Positions 35,623-44,899 of a stretch of DNA of 64,000 bases are shown here, in pieces. Under the pieces are notes generated by a model, which ran no database searches, was not told the origin of the DNA, and was given only the letters and a program-made list of their open reading frames with translations. Origin of the DNA: Planctomycetota bacterium (GTDB taxonomy: Bacteria > Planctomycetota > B15-G4 > SIAN01); assembly GCA_016795285.1 (NCBI GenBank), contig JAEUIC010000005.1, positions 480,142-544,141 on the forward strand, read 5' to 3'. Position 1 is the first letter of the stretch, and every line of letters begins with the position of its first letter. The translations under genes were made by a program, and so were the position numbers.

Positions 35623-37155
35623 TCAGAAGCGCCAGCGCAACCGCGCGAACAGGTCGAGGCGATCCTCGAAGTCGGGATCGCGCACCCAATCGGCGCCGAC
35701 CTCGACGTCCCATGCGCGATGGGGATCGAAACCGGCGGCCAGCCGCACCAGCGTCGCGTCGCGCCCGAACGCCCCGCCGAGCACGTGCTGGCGCGAGGCG
35801 TCGAGCGACGTGTAGAGCGACGCCGTCCACCAGAGCAGGTGGTAGCCGCGCACGAAGAGCGCGTCGTCGTCGGTCGAGCTGCCGCCGAAGCTGTCGCGCG
35901 ACTCGTCCTGCCAGCCCGCCTCGAGGCCGACCGCATCCTCGCCGTTCGGGCCGTAGCGCGCGTCGAGCCCGCCGCCGGCCTGCAGCAGCGACTCGCTGCT
36001 CTCGTAGTCGGTGTGGCGACCGAAGAGGTTCGCCGCGAGATCGGCCGCGAAGCGATGGGTCAGCGCGAGCCCCGCCTCGTCGTACGCCTCGTTCGAGAAG
36101 ACCGTGTAGAGCGAGCTCTTCGGCAGGAAGAGGCCCGGGATCGAGTGGACGTAGTCGAACGCGAGCTGCCACGCGATCGACGGCATCACCACGGCGTGCA
36201 CGCGCGCGTCGTAGAGCTCGTCCGCGATCCAGTCGAAGTAGGCGTGGCTCGACAGGTCGAGCCAGCGCGCCGGGCGCCAGCCGAGGTCGAGGCCGCCCTT
36301 CACGTCGCTCGCGTCGCCGTGGTCCTGCGCATAGAAGCCCGAGACGCCGGCCGTCCACGCGCTGCCGAGCCGCGCGCCGAGCCGCCCGCCGAAGAGGCGA
36401 TCGCCCGAGCGCCCGCCGATGCCGTCGTCGGTCGGAGCGCCGCCGAAGAGGTCGAGCTCGAACGCCCCGCCGAGCGGCTGGCGCAGCGCCGCGCCGTCGA
36501 CGCGCCGCACCGCCGCGCCGGCCACGACGAACTGCCGCCCGAACCGGACGAACGAGCCGCGCGCGCTGCCGCGCCAGGTGACCTCGGCCGCGGTGAAGTC
36601 GGCGGAGTCGTCCTCGAGCCCGTAGTCGCTGGTCGAGTCGGCCTGCTGCGCGAACCCCTCGCCGCGGAACGAGAGCGCCTCGTTGCCGAACAGCGCGTCG
36701 CCGCGCAGCCGCAGCGTCTCGGTGGCGGACCACTGGCGCGTGCGCAGGCCGAAGGCGCGCTCGCGGCCGCGGCGAGCGTAGAGCGCCGCCTCGCCCGACC
36801 AGCGGCCGGCGAGCGACGGGTCGCTCGCCGAGGCGCCGCCTCCTCCCACCGCGCTCGCGGCCGCGGGGTCGCCGGCGTTCGCTTGCGGCGGGACGCCATC
36901 CTCGACCAGCGGCGCGCGCCAACGGTAGTCGCGGCCGAAGGCGTTCAACGGCCCGCCGTTCGACGCGACGTGGCACGCCGAGCAGGTGAGCCCTTCGCGC
37001 TCGGCGAACCGCTCGGTCGGCGCCGCGCGCGCCGCGCCGCCGACGGCGATCGACGCGACCGCCGCCAAAGCCGCCGCTCGTGCGCGGCGTGCCGTTCGCG
37101 CAGTGGGGATCGCGCGCACCGATCGGGCGACGCGGCGGCTCGGCTCAGTTGTCAT
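35623..37155 (-). CDS. Outer-membrane beta-barrel with N-terminal heme motif
   Basis: This 510-residue protein has a long signal peptide (ALAAVASIAVGGAARA, cleavage before APTE). One c-type heme site follows directly (REGLTCSACHVASNGGPLNAFG), and then a beta-barrel-like sequence with alternating aromatic and polar residues ends in LRWRF, the C-terminal Phe typical of BAM substrates. The same N-terminal heme plus barrel layout occurs in porin-like proteins of deltaproteobacteria and planctomycetes; function there is largely unproven. The start at 37155 overlaps the upstream lipoprotein stop by 11 bp, and the 13-heme cytochrome gene follows after 53 bp. A heme-plugged porin that passes electrons through the outer membrane is the best inference. 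Confidence 0.75.
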   Translation of the reverse strand: MTTEPSRRVARSVRAIPTARTARRARAAALAAVASIAVGGAARAAPTERFAEREGLTCSACHVASNGGPLNAFGRDYRWRAPLVEDGVPPQANAGDPAAASAVGGGGASASDPSLAGRWSGEAALYARRGRERAFGLRTRQWSATETLRLRGDALFGNEALSFRGEGFAQQADSTSDYGLEDDSADFTAAEVTWRGSARGSFVRFGRQFVVAGAAVRRVDGAALRQPLGGAFELDLFGGAPTDDGIGGRSGDRLFGGRLGARLGSAWTAGVSGFYAQDHGDASDVKGGLDLGWRPARWLDLSSHAYFDWIADELYDARVHAVVMPSIAWQLAFDYVHSIPGLFLPKSSLYTVFSNEAYDEAGLALTHRFAADLAANLFGRHTDYESSESLLQAGGGLDARYGPNGEDAVGLEAGWQDESRDSFGGSSTDDDALFVRGYHLLWWTASLYTSLDASRQHVLGGAFGRDATLVRLAAGFDPHRAWDVEVGADWVRDPDFEDRLDLFARLRWRF

Positions 37156-38509
37156 GCGCGCCCTGCAGGATCCAGCTCTCGAGCTTCGCGAGTTGCGCGG
37201 CCGTGAGGCTGCCGGTCGGCGGCATGTCGTTGCCCGAGCCCTTCGCGCAATCGCCGCGATGGGTGTCGTTCACCTTCCGCCACAGGTAGGAGGCCTCGGG
37301 GTCGTAGGGCGCGATGCGCAGCGTCGCGCACGAATCGTCGGGCGTCTGGTCGGCGCGCACGCGCACCGTCTCGCCGAAGGTCCGGGTGTTGGTGAGCCGC
37401 AGGCCGGCGGCCGGGCCGGTGTTGTCGTGGCAGGAGGAGGTGGCGCAGCGGCTGCTCAGGATCGGCTGGAGGTCGCCCGACAGCGTCATCGCCGCGACCA
37501 CCCGCAGCACGGTGGTCCCCTCGAGCGAGAGGACGTCGGCGTCGTCGAGGAGCGTCGCGGTGAAGGTGGTGTCGCCGTTCAGCGGAAGCCAGCTCGCGCC
37601 GATCGGGAAGAGCAGCGAGGCGATCGTCTCGCCGGTCGCCTCGTCGACCAGCAGGTCGAGATCGACGCCGAGCAGCGGCGCGAGGTTCTCGCCGGCCGGG
37701 AGCCCGCCGTTGCCGGGATCGCCGAGGTTGCGATCGGCGACCAGCGAGACGCGCTCGGGATCGACCAGGCCGCCCGGGAAGAGGCGATCGAAGCGGGCGC
37801 CGCTCTCCGAGTTGGGGATGGCGCGCAGCGACAGCACGAAGTCGAGCTGCTTGCCGCAATAGGGAACGCCCTCGTCGTCGAGCGGCAAGGTGACGCCGGT
37901 CGGCGCCGTCGAACCGAAGGGCGGGATCTCGAGCGCGAGCGTCGCGGTCGGGCGATCGGGCGCGCGGACGGTGAGGCCGACGTAGAGCGGCGCGGTCGCG
38001 CGGTCGATGTCGTCGAGCACGACGATCGACCAGAGCATGCGGCCGAACGGGAAGGGGGCGAGGTCGCCCTCGGCGAGGTCGATCGCGACCGCCGGCCGGC
38101 CGTCCTGCGCCCGCGTCGCGTGCAGCCGACCAGCGGCCGCCAGCACCGCCGCGACGTCGCTGCCGGCCGCGTAACCGCCGGCCTGCGGATCGCCGAGGTC
38201 GACGCTGGCCGCGACGGCGAGGCGCGTGGCGTCGACGCTGCCGGCCGCCGGATCGACCACCTTGCGGAAGCCTTGCGACGGCAGCGCGACCTCGACCGAG
38301 GCGAGGCCGCCCGAGACGACGGTGGCCTCCGAGCTGCCGTCGGCGAAGGCGAACGAGAGCTCGAGGCTCCCGCTCTCGGCGCCCCCCGTCGAGCCGGTGC
38401 CGGCGCGGAAGGCGCGGTTGCAACCGGCGCCGCCTCCGATCGCGACGACGATGGCGAGCGCGGTGACGCCGAGCGGGCGCCACCACGACGTGCGAATCCC
38501 TCGATCCAT
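37145..38509 (-). CDS. Lipoprotein with C-terminal CX4CH cytochrome-like domain
   Basis: This 454-residue protein has an export signal (GVTALAIVVAIGGGAGC; the -3 Gly makes the lipobox atypical). Two similar beta-rich segments follow, each with a repeated phrase about a gap-separated DLGDPQAGG and NLGDPGNGG (about residues 100 and 270). The C-terminal ~110 residues resemble the planctomycete/myxobacterial cytochrome domain: LQPILSSRCATSSCHDNTGP with a CX4CH rather than CxxCH site, then GLRLTN, and a distal NDMPPTGSLTAAQLAKLES in which Met is a candidate axial ligand. Whether heme is really attached is uncertain. It is the promoter-proximal gene of the conduit operon (start 38509, GAGGGAACCC upstream). 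Confidence 0.75.
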   Translation of the reverse strand: MDRGIRTSWWRPLGVTALAIVVAIGGGAGCNRAFRAGTGSTGGAESGSLELSFAFADGSSEATVVSGGLASVEVALPSQGFRKVVDPAAGSVDATRLAVAASVDLGDPQAGGYAAGSDVAAVLAAAGRLHATRAQDGRPAVAIDLAEGDLAPFPFGRMLWSIVVLDDIDRATAPLYVGLTVRAPDRPTATLALEIPPFGSTAPTGVTLPLDDEGVPYCGKQLDFVLSLRAIPNSESGARFDRLFPGGLVDPERVSLVADRNLGDPGNGGLPAGENLAPLLGVDLDLLVDEATGETIASLLFPIGASWLPLNGDTTFTATLLDDADVLSLEGTTVLRVVAAMTLSGDLQPILSSRCATSSCHDNTGPAAGLRLTNTRTFGETVRVRADQTPDDSCATLRIAPYDPEASYLWRKVNDTHRGDCAKGSGNDMPPTGSLTAAQLAKLESWILQGAHDN

Positions 38510-38637
38510 GGGTTCCCTCGGGACAGCGACGTCCGAATGACCCGTTCCCTTGCGCGGGCGGCCGACGCTAGCGCGGCGTCATGAAGGCGGGAAGAAGGTC
38601 GCGAGGGGCGACGCCGACCAGCAAGCGGCGACCGCGA

Positions 38638-40206
38638 TCACTCCCACTCGATCGTCGCGGGCGGCTTGCTGGTGATGTCGTAGGTGACGCGGTTGATGCC
38701 GCGCACCTCGTTGGTGATGCGATTGGCGATGGTGCCGAGCAGCTCATGCGGCAGGCGAGCCCAGCCGGCCGTCATGAAGTCCTCGGTCTCGACGGCGCGC
38801 AGCACCGCGACGCGGCCGTAGGTCCGGCAGTCGCCCTGCACGCCGACGCTGCGCACCGGCAGCAGCACCACGAACGACTGCGACGTCTTCGCCATCCAAC
38901 CGCTCTTCTCGAGCTCCTCGCGCGCGATCTTGTCGGCGGCGCGCAACAGCGCGAGGCTCTCGGCATCGAGCGCGCCGAGGCAGCGGACGGCGAGGCCCGG
39001 ACCGGGGAAGGGGTGGCGGTTCAGGATCGACGCCGGCACCTTCAGCCGTCGGCCGAGCTCGCGCACCTCGTCCTTGAAGAGCTCGCGCAGCGGCTCGACC
39101 AGCGCGAGGCCGAGCTTCTCCGGCAGGCCGCCCACGTTGTGGTGCGTCTTGATCGTGTGCGACGGGCCGCCCTTCGGCGACACCGACTCGATCACGTCGG
39201 GATAGAGCGTCCCCTGCGCCAGGAACTTCGCGTCGCCGAGCTGCTTCGCCTGCGCCTCGAACACCTCGATGAAGACGCGGCCGATGATCTTCCGCTTGCT
39301 CTCCGGATCGGCGACGCCGGCGAGCGCGGTCAGGAACTCGCGGCTCGCGTCGACGGCGCGCAGGTCGATCTGGAAGGTGTCGCGGAAGGTGGCGACCACC
39401 TCGTCGGCCTCGCCGGCGCGCATCAGCCCGTTGTCGACGAAGATGCAGGTGAGCTGGTCGCCGATCGCCTCGTGCAGCAGCACCGCCGCCACCGACGAAT
39501 CGACGCCGCCCGAGAGCCCGAGGATCACGCGGCCGCGCCCCACCTGCGCGCGGATCTTCCGCTTCGCCTCCTCGAGGAACGACTCCATCGCCCAGAGCTT
39601 CTCTGCACCGCAGATCGCGTAGAGGAAGTTCGACAGGAGGATGCGCCCCTCCGTCGTGTGGGTCACCTCGGAGTGGAACTGGACGGCGAAGAGGCGCCGC
39701 GCCGCGTCCTCCATCGCCGCGAGCGGGCAGCTCTCCGACTTCGCGACGAGCCGGAAGCCCTGCGGCAACTTCGCGACGCTGTCGCCGTGGCTCATCCAGA
39801 CGCTGGTCGTGCGGCTCATCCCGCGCAGCAGCACGCTCTCCGCCGCGCCGTCCACGCGCTCGATCGTCGCATGGCCGTACTCGCCGCCGCGCGAGCCGCG
39901 CGCCACCGCGTCGCGGCCCGCCAGCTTGAAGGCGAGCGCCTGCATGCCGTAGCAGACGCCGAGCAGCGGCACGCCGCGCTCGAGCACCCAATCGGGGAGC
40001 TGCGGCGCCCCCTCGTCGTAGACGCTGTTGGGGCCGCCCGACAGGATGATCCCGATCAATCCGTCGGCGACCGACGGCGCCGCGCTGCCGTCGACCCAGC
40101 ACGGCAGCGTCTCCGCGTAGACGCCGAGCTCGCGCACGCGGCGCGTGATGAGGTGGGTGTACTGCGAGCCGTAGTCGAGGATCAGGACGCGCTGGCGGAC
40201 CTCCAC
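38638..40206 (-). CDS. guaA: GMP synthase (glutamine-hydrolysing)
   Basis: This 522-residue enzyme amidates XMP to GMP using glutamine. The N-terminal class I glutamine amidotransferase domain has the nucleophile in LLGVCYGMQALAF and the catalytic pair in VQFHSEVTHT. The ATP-pyrophosphatase domain has the P-loop LGLSGGVDSSVAAVLLH, and the dimerisation domain ends FMTAGWARLPHELL... then TSKPPATIEWE. GTG at 40206 is preferred because GGAG lies 7 bp upstream; an ATG at 40221 would add five residues but has no ribosome-binding site. It directly follows guaB (stop at 40208), so the two are coupled and carry IMP to GMP. Confidence 0.96.
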   Translation of the reverse strand: MEVRQRVLILDYGSQYTHLITRRVRELGVYAETLPCWVDGSAAPSVADGLIGIILSGGPNSVYDEGAPQLPDWVLERGVPLLGVCYGMQALAFKLAGRDAVARGSRGGEYGHATIERVDGAAESVLLRGMSRTTSVWMSHGDSVAKLPQGFRLVAKSESCPLAAMEDAARRLFAVQFHSEVTHTTEGRILLSNFLYAICGAEKLWAMESFLEEAKRKIRAQVGRGRVILGLSGGVDSSVAAVLLHEAIGDQLTCIFVDNGLMRAGEADEVVATFRDTFQIDLRAVDASREFLTALAGVADPESKRKIIGRVFIEVFEAQAKQLGDAKFLAQGTLYPDVIESVSPKGGPSHTIKTHHNVGGLPEKLGLALVEPLRELFKDEVRELGRRLKVPASILNRHPFPGPGLAVRCLGALDAESLALLRAADKIAREELEKSGWMAKTSQSFVVLLPVRSVGVQGDCRTYGRVAVLRAVETEDFMTAGWARLPHELLGTIANRITNEVRGINRVTYDITSKPPATIEWE

Positions 40207-40207
40207 G

Positions 40208-41677
40208 TCACTGCTCCGCATCGGCGGCGAAGTAGTTCGGCGCCTCGCGCGTGATCTTGATGTCGTGGGCGTGGCTCTCGCGCAGGCCGGCCGTGGTGAC
40301 CTGCACGAAACGCGCCTTCTGCTGCAGCTCCGGCAGCGTGCGCGCGCCGACGTAGCCCATGCCGCTCTTCACGCCGCCGCACAGCTGGTAGACGAACTGC
40401 CAGAGCGGCCCGCGCTGCGGCACGAGCCCCTCGACGCCCTCGGGCACCAGCTTGTCGCGCTGGCGCACCTTGCCCTGCCCGTAGCGATCGGAGCCGTCCA
40501 TCATCGCGCCGATCGACCCCATGCCGCGCACCTCCTTGTAGGTGCGACCGCGGAAGAGGACCGTCTCGCCGGGCGATTCATCGACGCCGGCGAAGAGGGC
40601 GCCGAGCATCACGCACGACGCGCCCGCCGCGAGCGCCTTCACGATGTCGCCCGAATGGCGGATGCCGCCGTCGGCGATCACCGGCACGCCCGCGCGCCGC
40701 GCCGCCTCGACGCAGAAGTCGATGGCGGTGAGCTGCGGCACGCCGACGCCCGCGACGATGCGCGTGGTGCAGATCGAGCCCGGCCCGATGCCGACCTTGA
40801 GCGCGTCGGCGCCCGCCTCGACGAGCGCCTCGGCCGCCTCGGTGGTCGCGATGTTGCCGGCCACCACGTCGATCGCCGGGAAGCGGTCCTTCAGCATGCG
40901 GACCGTCTTCATGACGTTCGCCGAGTGGCCGTGCGCGGTGTCGACCACCAGCACGTCGACGTCGGCCTTGACCAGCGCCGCGCTGCGCTCCTCGTCGAAG
41001 ACGCCGACCGCCGCGGCGACCCGCAGCCGCCCGCGCCCGTCGCGGCAGGCGTTCGGGTACTCGTCGAGGTGCTTGATGTCCTTCATGGTGATCAGGCCTT
41101 GCAGCCGGTTCTCACCATCGACGAGCAGCAGCTTCTCGACCTTGCGCTGGTGGAGGATCTTCTTGGCCTGCTCGAGCGTCGTGCCGGGCGGCGCCGTGAT
41201 CGGCGTGCGCGTCATCACGTCGCCGACCTTCGAGCCGGCCGCCTCCTGGAAGCGCAGGTCGCGCCGCGTGAGGATGCCGATCACCTTGCCCGCCTCGATC
41301 ACCGGGATGCCCGAGATCGAGTGGGTCTCCATCAGCTCGCGCGCGCGATTGACGTCGGCGTCGGGCGGCAGCGTGATCGGGTCGAGGATGACGCCGTTCG
41401 CGCTGCGCTTCACCTGATCGACCTGGCGCGCCTGCGCCTCGGGCGAGAGGTTGCGGTGGATGACCCCGATGCCGCCTTGCCGCGCGAGCGCGATGGCGAG
41501 GTTGGCCTCGGTGACGGTGTCCATCGCCGAGCTCGAGATCGGGACCTTCAGCTCGACGCGCCGCGAGAAGCGCGTGGAGAGGTCGACCGCGGTCGGCAGG
41601 ACTTCGCTCTGCCCGGGCAGCAGGAGCAGGTCGTCGTAGGTGAGCCCGGTGGTGACGATGCGATTCGAGAGCGCCAT
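40208..41677 (-). CDS. guaB: IMP dehydrogenase
   Basis: This 489-residue enzyme oxidises IMP to XMP with NAD+, the committed step of guanine nucleotide synthesis. The core starts [16 protein letters not shown]. Two CBS domains are inserted at about residues 90-210 ([38 protein letters not shown]). The active-site loop with its Cys is [20 protein letters not shown], and the flap is [21 protein letters not shown] at 41677 fits the family N-terminus; an in-frame start at 41713 is possible. It is transcribed leftward into guaA and divergently from the small membrane gene at 41823. Confidence 0.96.
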   Translation of the reverse strand: MALSNRIVTTGLTYDDLLLLPGQSEVLPTAVDLSTRFSRRVELKVPISSSAMDTVTEANLAIALARQGGIGVIHRNLSPEAQARQVDQVKRSANGVILDPITLPPDADVNRARELMETHSISGIPVIEAGKVIGILTRRDLRFQEAAGSKVGDVMTRTPITAPPGTTLEQAKKILHQRKVEKLLLVDGENRLQGLITMKDIKHLDEYPNACRDGRGRLRVAAAVGVFDEERSAALVKADVDVLVVDTAHGHSANVMKTVRMLKDRFPAIDVVAGNIATTEAAEALVEAGADALKVGIGPGSICTTRIVAGVGVPQLTAIDFCVEAARRAGVPVIADGGIRHSGDIVKALAAGASCVMLGALFAGVDESPGETVLFRGRTYKEVRGMGSIGAMMDGSDRYGQGKVRQRDKLVPEGVEGLVPQRGPLWQFVYQLCGGVKSGMGYVGARTLPELQQKARFVQVTTAGLRESHAHDIKITREAPNYFAADAEQ

Positions 41678-41822
41678 GGAACAGGCATACCGGCGGGCGC
41701 GGCGCTTTTCCATCGGCGCGACGCTTCCCACCGGTCGTCCACGGCGAGGCCGCCGCCGCGACGGCGGCTCTCGGTAGCCTGCCGCGCCTGCGCTCTTCTC
41801 CGCCGCTCCGCTGGATCGACCG

Positions 41823-42341
41823 ATGGACTCGCGCTCCCCGCGCCCGCCGCTCCCCGCGCTCGGCTTCGTGGTCGTCGTGCTCGGCCTGCAGGTGATCGCC
41901 GGCTTCAAGCTGCTCGCGCCGCCACCGCGCTTCACCGCGCTCGCGCCGCTGCGACTCGCTCCGTCGCCCGCGCTCTGGCCGTTCCTCGACTACGACATGT
42001 ACTCGAACCACTGGCCCGAGGGGCGCTCGATCGACCGGCCGCGCGTGGTCGGCCTCGCGCTCGACGGGGTGCGCCATGCGCTGACGGCCGACGCCCTCGG
42101 CCTGACCTACCGGACGTTCCGCGACGAGTGGATGAACCCGCTGCGCGGCGGCGATCGCGCGCGAGCGACGGGGATCGCACGCCGCTGGCGGGAACGCGGT
42201 GGCGCGCCGCTCGCCGAGGTGCTGCTCGAGAACGAGCCGGCGATCGTGACGCGCGGAGGCGTCGCGGCCGGGCCGGTGCGGGTCGAGGTGCGCGTCGACG
42301 TGAGGGGCGACGGGCGCGGCGCGGCGGAGGGGGCGCGATGA
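41823..42341 (+). CDS. Small membrane protein coupled to an HTTM protein
   Basis: This 172-residue protein has one N-terminal transmembrane helix (LGFVVVVLGLQVIAGFKLLA). An extracytoplasmic region follows, starting with RLAPSPALWPFLDYDMYSNH and continuing through a helical stretch (LTADALGLTYRTFRDEWMNP) to a hydrophobic strand-rich end. The family has no name I can give, but its ATGA overlap with the HTTM gene implies a joint function, possibly a dedicated partner subunit. ATG at 41823. The C-terminal 20 residues are Gly/Arg-rich and may be translated only to reach the coupled start. Confidence 0.7.
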   Translation: MDSRSPRPPLPALGFVVVVLGLQVIAGFKLLAPPPRFTALAPLRLAPSPALWPFLDYDMYSNHWPEGRSIDRPRVVGLALDGVRHALTADALGLTYRTFRDEWMNPLRGGDRARATGIARRWRERGGAPLAEVLLENEPAIVTRGGVAAGPVRVEVRVDVRGDGRGAAEGAR

Positions 42342-43291
42342 GGCCGCTCGCCCTGCTCTCCGCGTGGCAGCGCCGCTTCTTCGCGCCGGCGCCGCTGCTG
42401 GACTTGGGCGTCGTGCGCGTGCTGGTCGTCGCCCTGCAGCTCTTCGTGATGCTGTTCCCCTACGCCCTCTTCACCTTCCCGGTCTGGGGGCGCCTCGAGC
42501 TGCTCGTGGCCCTGCCCGACGCGAAGTGGGAGCCGCTGCCGGTGATCCGTGCGCTGCTGCTCCCCTTCTTCGGCGGCGAGCGGCCGCCGCTGGCGGCGCT
42601 GCTCTGGCTGCAGCGCGCGACGATCGCCGCCGGCTTCCTGGCGCTGGTCGGGCTCGCGACGCGCCCGGCGCTGTTCCTCTTCGCGCTCGGCAACCTGCTG
42701 ATCTCGGGCTACGGCTACTGCTACGGCGAGCACCACCACATCGAGGCGCTCACGATCGTGCTGCTCTTCGCGATGGCGCTCGCGCCGGCGGGCGGTGCGC
42801 TCAGCCTCGACGCGTGGCGCGCGCGGCGGCGCGGCGCCGGCGTCGCGGCGACGACGCTCCACCCGGAGGCGGGCTGGCCGCTCGAGTTGCTGCGCTGGAT
42901 GTTCTCGCTCTGCTACCTCTCGGCGGCGGTCTGCAAGCTCGGCGCGAGCGGCCTCGACTGGCTGAACGGCTTCACGCTGCAGGCCTACCTGCTGCAGGAG
43001 GGCGTCTTCTGGGGGACGGCGTCGAGCGTCTGGCTCGCCGACCACCACCGCCTCTGCATCGCGCTCTCGTGGTACGCGCTGCTGGTCGAAGGGCTCTTCC
43101 CGCTGGTGCTCTGGAAGCGGCGCCTCGCCTGGTTCTTCGTGCCGGCGGCGGCGGCGCTCCACCTCGGCATCTGGGTGACGATGCGCGCGCCCTTCTGGCT
43201 CTACCTGCCGCTCTACGCCGTCTTCGTGCCGTGGACGCGACTCCTCGCGAGCGGTGCGCCGCTCGCGCCTGCCGAGCCGGCGCGGAAATAG
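42338..43291 (+). CDS. HTTM-domain (vitamin-K carboxylase-like) membrane protein
   Basis: This 317-residue polytopic protein has four or more paired helices matching the HTTM domain, the membrane part shared with vitamin-K-dependent gamma-carboxylases. Typical phrases are YGYCYGEHHHIEALTIVLLF then AMALAPAGGALSLDAW, and LLRWMFSLCYLSAAVCKLGA followed by LDWLNG. No lumenal C-terminal carboxylase domain is present, so it is a stand-alone HTTM. ATG at 42338 overlaps the preceding gene (ATGA), with GGAGGGGGCGCG upstream. The biochemical role of bacterial HTTM proteins is mostly unknown. Confidence 0.8.
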   Translation: MRPLALLSAWQRRFFAPAPLLDLGVVRVLVVALQLFVMLFPYALFTFPVWGRLELLVALPDAKWEPLPVIRALLLPFFGGERPPLAALLWLQRATIAAGFLALVGLATRPALFLFALGNLLISGYGYCYGEHHHIEALTIVLLFAMALAPAGGALSLDAWRARRRGAGVAATTLHPEAGWPLELLRWMFSLCYLSAAVCKLGASGLDWLNGFTLQAYLLQEGVFWGTASSVWLADHHRLCIALSWYALLVEGLFPLVLWKRRLAWFFVPAAAALHLGIWVTMRAPFWLYLPLYAVFVPWTRLLASGAPLAPAEPARK

Positions 43292-43292
43292 C

Positions 43293-43328
43293 CGGGGCCC
43301 CGTCCGGCTCGCGCCGACCAGGGCCCCG
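43293..43328. terminator. Possible hairpin between convergent HTTM and pilT genes
   Basis: CGGGGCCC at 43293-43300 pairs with GGGCCCCG at 43321-43328 across a 20-nt loop, directly after the HTTM stop. The long loop and absent T-tract make it a weak terminator candidate. Confidence 0.3.
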
Positions 43329-43448
43329 ACTACAAGAAGGAGGAGAATGATCCAAGGATCGGGTGGAGCGCGTCTCGCTCCGTAGCGTTCGCTCGCGTGC
43401 GTCAGGAGAAATCGCTTCCCCTGCTGCCGCGCGCCCGGCGCGACGCGC

Positions 43449-44675
43449 TCAGGGGCGCGATTCGACGCGCCGCTGCTGACGGAACTTCTCGAAGTCGTCG
43501 AGGTCGGCCGCGGGACGCGGCGCCGTCGTGAGCTTCGCGACCTTCGCGGCAGCGAGCGGCTCGACCACCGGGGCGGCGGTCGGTGCGACGCTCGGCGCGC
43601 CGCCGGTCACCGTCGAGCCGCGGTTCAGCATCGCCAGCACGCTCGGCGGGCTGTTCGCCTTCGAGCAGGCGTCATCGGCGGTGATGAGCCCCTGCTGCAC
43701 CAGCTTCACGAGGTGCATCTCGAGCGTCTGCATGCCGAACTGCGTGCCGGTCTGCAGCACGTTGCTCAGCTGCTGCGTCTTCCCCTCGCGGATGAGGCTC
43801 CGCACCGCGTCGGTGCCGACCATGATCTCCTGCGCGCAGCAGCGGCCGCCGCCGGCCTTCGGCAAGAGCGTCTGCGAGATCACGCCCTGCAGCACGACCG
43901 AGAGCTGCATGCGGATCTGCTGCTGCGCGTCGTGCGGGAAGACGTCGATGATGCGGTCGACCGTCTGGATCGCCGACGTCGTGTGCAGCGTGCCGAACAC
44001 GAGGTGGCCGGTCTCGGCCGCGGTGATCGCCAGCGCGATCGTCTCGAGGTCGCGCATCTCGCCGACCAGGATCACGTCGGGATCCTCGCGCAGCGCGCTG
44101 CGCAGCGCGTTGCCGAAGCTCTTCGAGTCGACGCCGATCTCGCGCTGGTTGATGAAGCACTTCTTGTCTTCGTGGACGAACTCGATCGGATCCTCGAGCG
44201 TGAGGATGTGGCCGTGCTCGGTGCGGTTGATGTGGTCGATCATCGCGGCGAGCGTGGTCGACTTGCCCGAGCCGGTCGGACCGGTCACCAGCACGAGGCC
44301 GCGCGGCTTGGCGCACAGCTCGCGCACGACGCCCGGGAAGCCCATCGAGTCGAGCGGCGGGATGTCGAACGGGATCTTGCGCAGCACGGCGCCGCACGCG
44401 CCGCGCTGGTGGAAGAGGTTCACGCGGAAGCGCGACAGCCCCTCGACTGCGTAGCTGAAGTCGATCTCGAGGTTCTTCTCGTAGGTCTCGCGCTGCCCGT
44501 CGGTGCCGAGCAGCTCCTCGCAGTAGTCCTGCGCCGTGCGCGGCGTGAGCGGCGGCATCCCGTCGATCGGGATCAACTCGCCGTGGATGCGCAGCCCGGG
44601 CGGGCTGCCGACCTTCAAGTGGAGGTCGGACGCCTCCTTCTTCACCATCAACTCGAGCAGCGTGCGGATCGACAT
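43449..44675 (-). CDS. pilT: Type IV pilus retraction ATPase
   Basis: This 408-residue secretion ATPase of the PilT/PilU group has an N-terminal PAS-like domain (LLELMVKKEASDLHLKVGSP), Walker A in LVTGPTGSGKSTTLAAMIDH, the Asp box LTLEDPIEFVHEDKK, Walker B in DVILVGEMRDLETI, the His box AAETGHLVFGTLHTTSA, and the PilT-specific AVRSLIREGK in place of AIRNLIRE. It depolymerises pili at the inner-membrane base to drive twitching motility or DNA uptake. The C-terminal ~60 residues are an Ala/Pro/Thr linker with a basic tail not found in short PilT. ATG at 44675 follows GGGGGAGCTCACG. No other pil genes are in the window. Confidence 0.94.
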   Translation of the reverse strand: MSIRTLLELMVKKEASDLHLKVGSPPGLRIHGELIPIDGMPPLTPRTAQDYCEELLGTDGQRETYEKNLEIDFSYAVEGLSRFRVNLFHQRGACGAVLRKIPFDIPPLDSMGFPGVVRELCAKPRGLVLVTGPTGSGKSTTLAAMIDHINRTEHGHILTLEDPIEFVHEDKKCFINQREIGVDSKSFGNALRSALREDPDVILVGEMRDLETIALAITAAETGHLVFGTLHTTSAIQTVDRIIDVFPHDAQQQIRMQLSVVLQGVISQTLLPKAGGGRCCAQEIMVGTDAVRSLIREGKTQQLSNVLQTGTQFGMQTLEMHLVKLVQQGLITADDACSKANSPPSVLAMLNRGSTVTGGAPSVAPTAAPVVEPLAAAKVAKLTTAPRPAADLDDFEKFRQQRRVESRP

Positions 44676-44899
44676 CGTGAGCTCCCCCGCCGGCCTGCCC
44701 GGCGACGAGGAACGTCATCGGATCGATGCCGCACGCGCCGCAACGGAAAGACGTTCCGAGCGCAAGAGCGGTGGCGCGCGCGGGGGACGATCGGCCGCGA
44801 ACTCCGGGTCGCACGACCGGGAGGAAGCGGCCCAGGAGGCGCGCGCCCGCGTAGCGTGCGTCGCCGTGACACGGCGGGTCAGACGAGGAGCATCCCACG

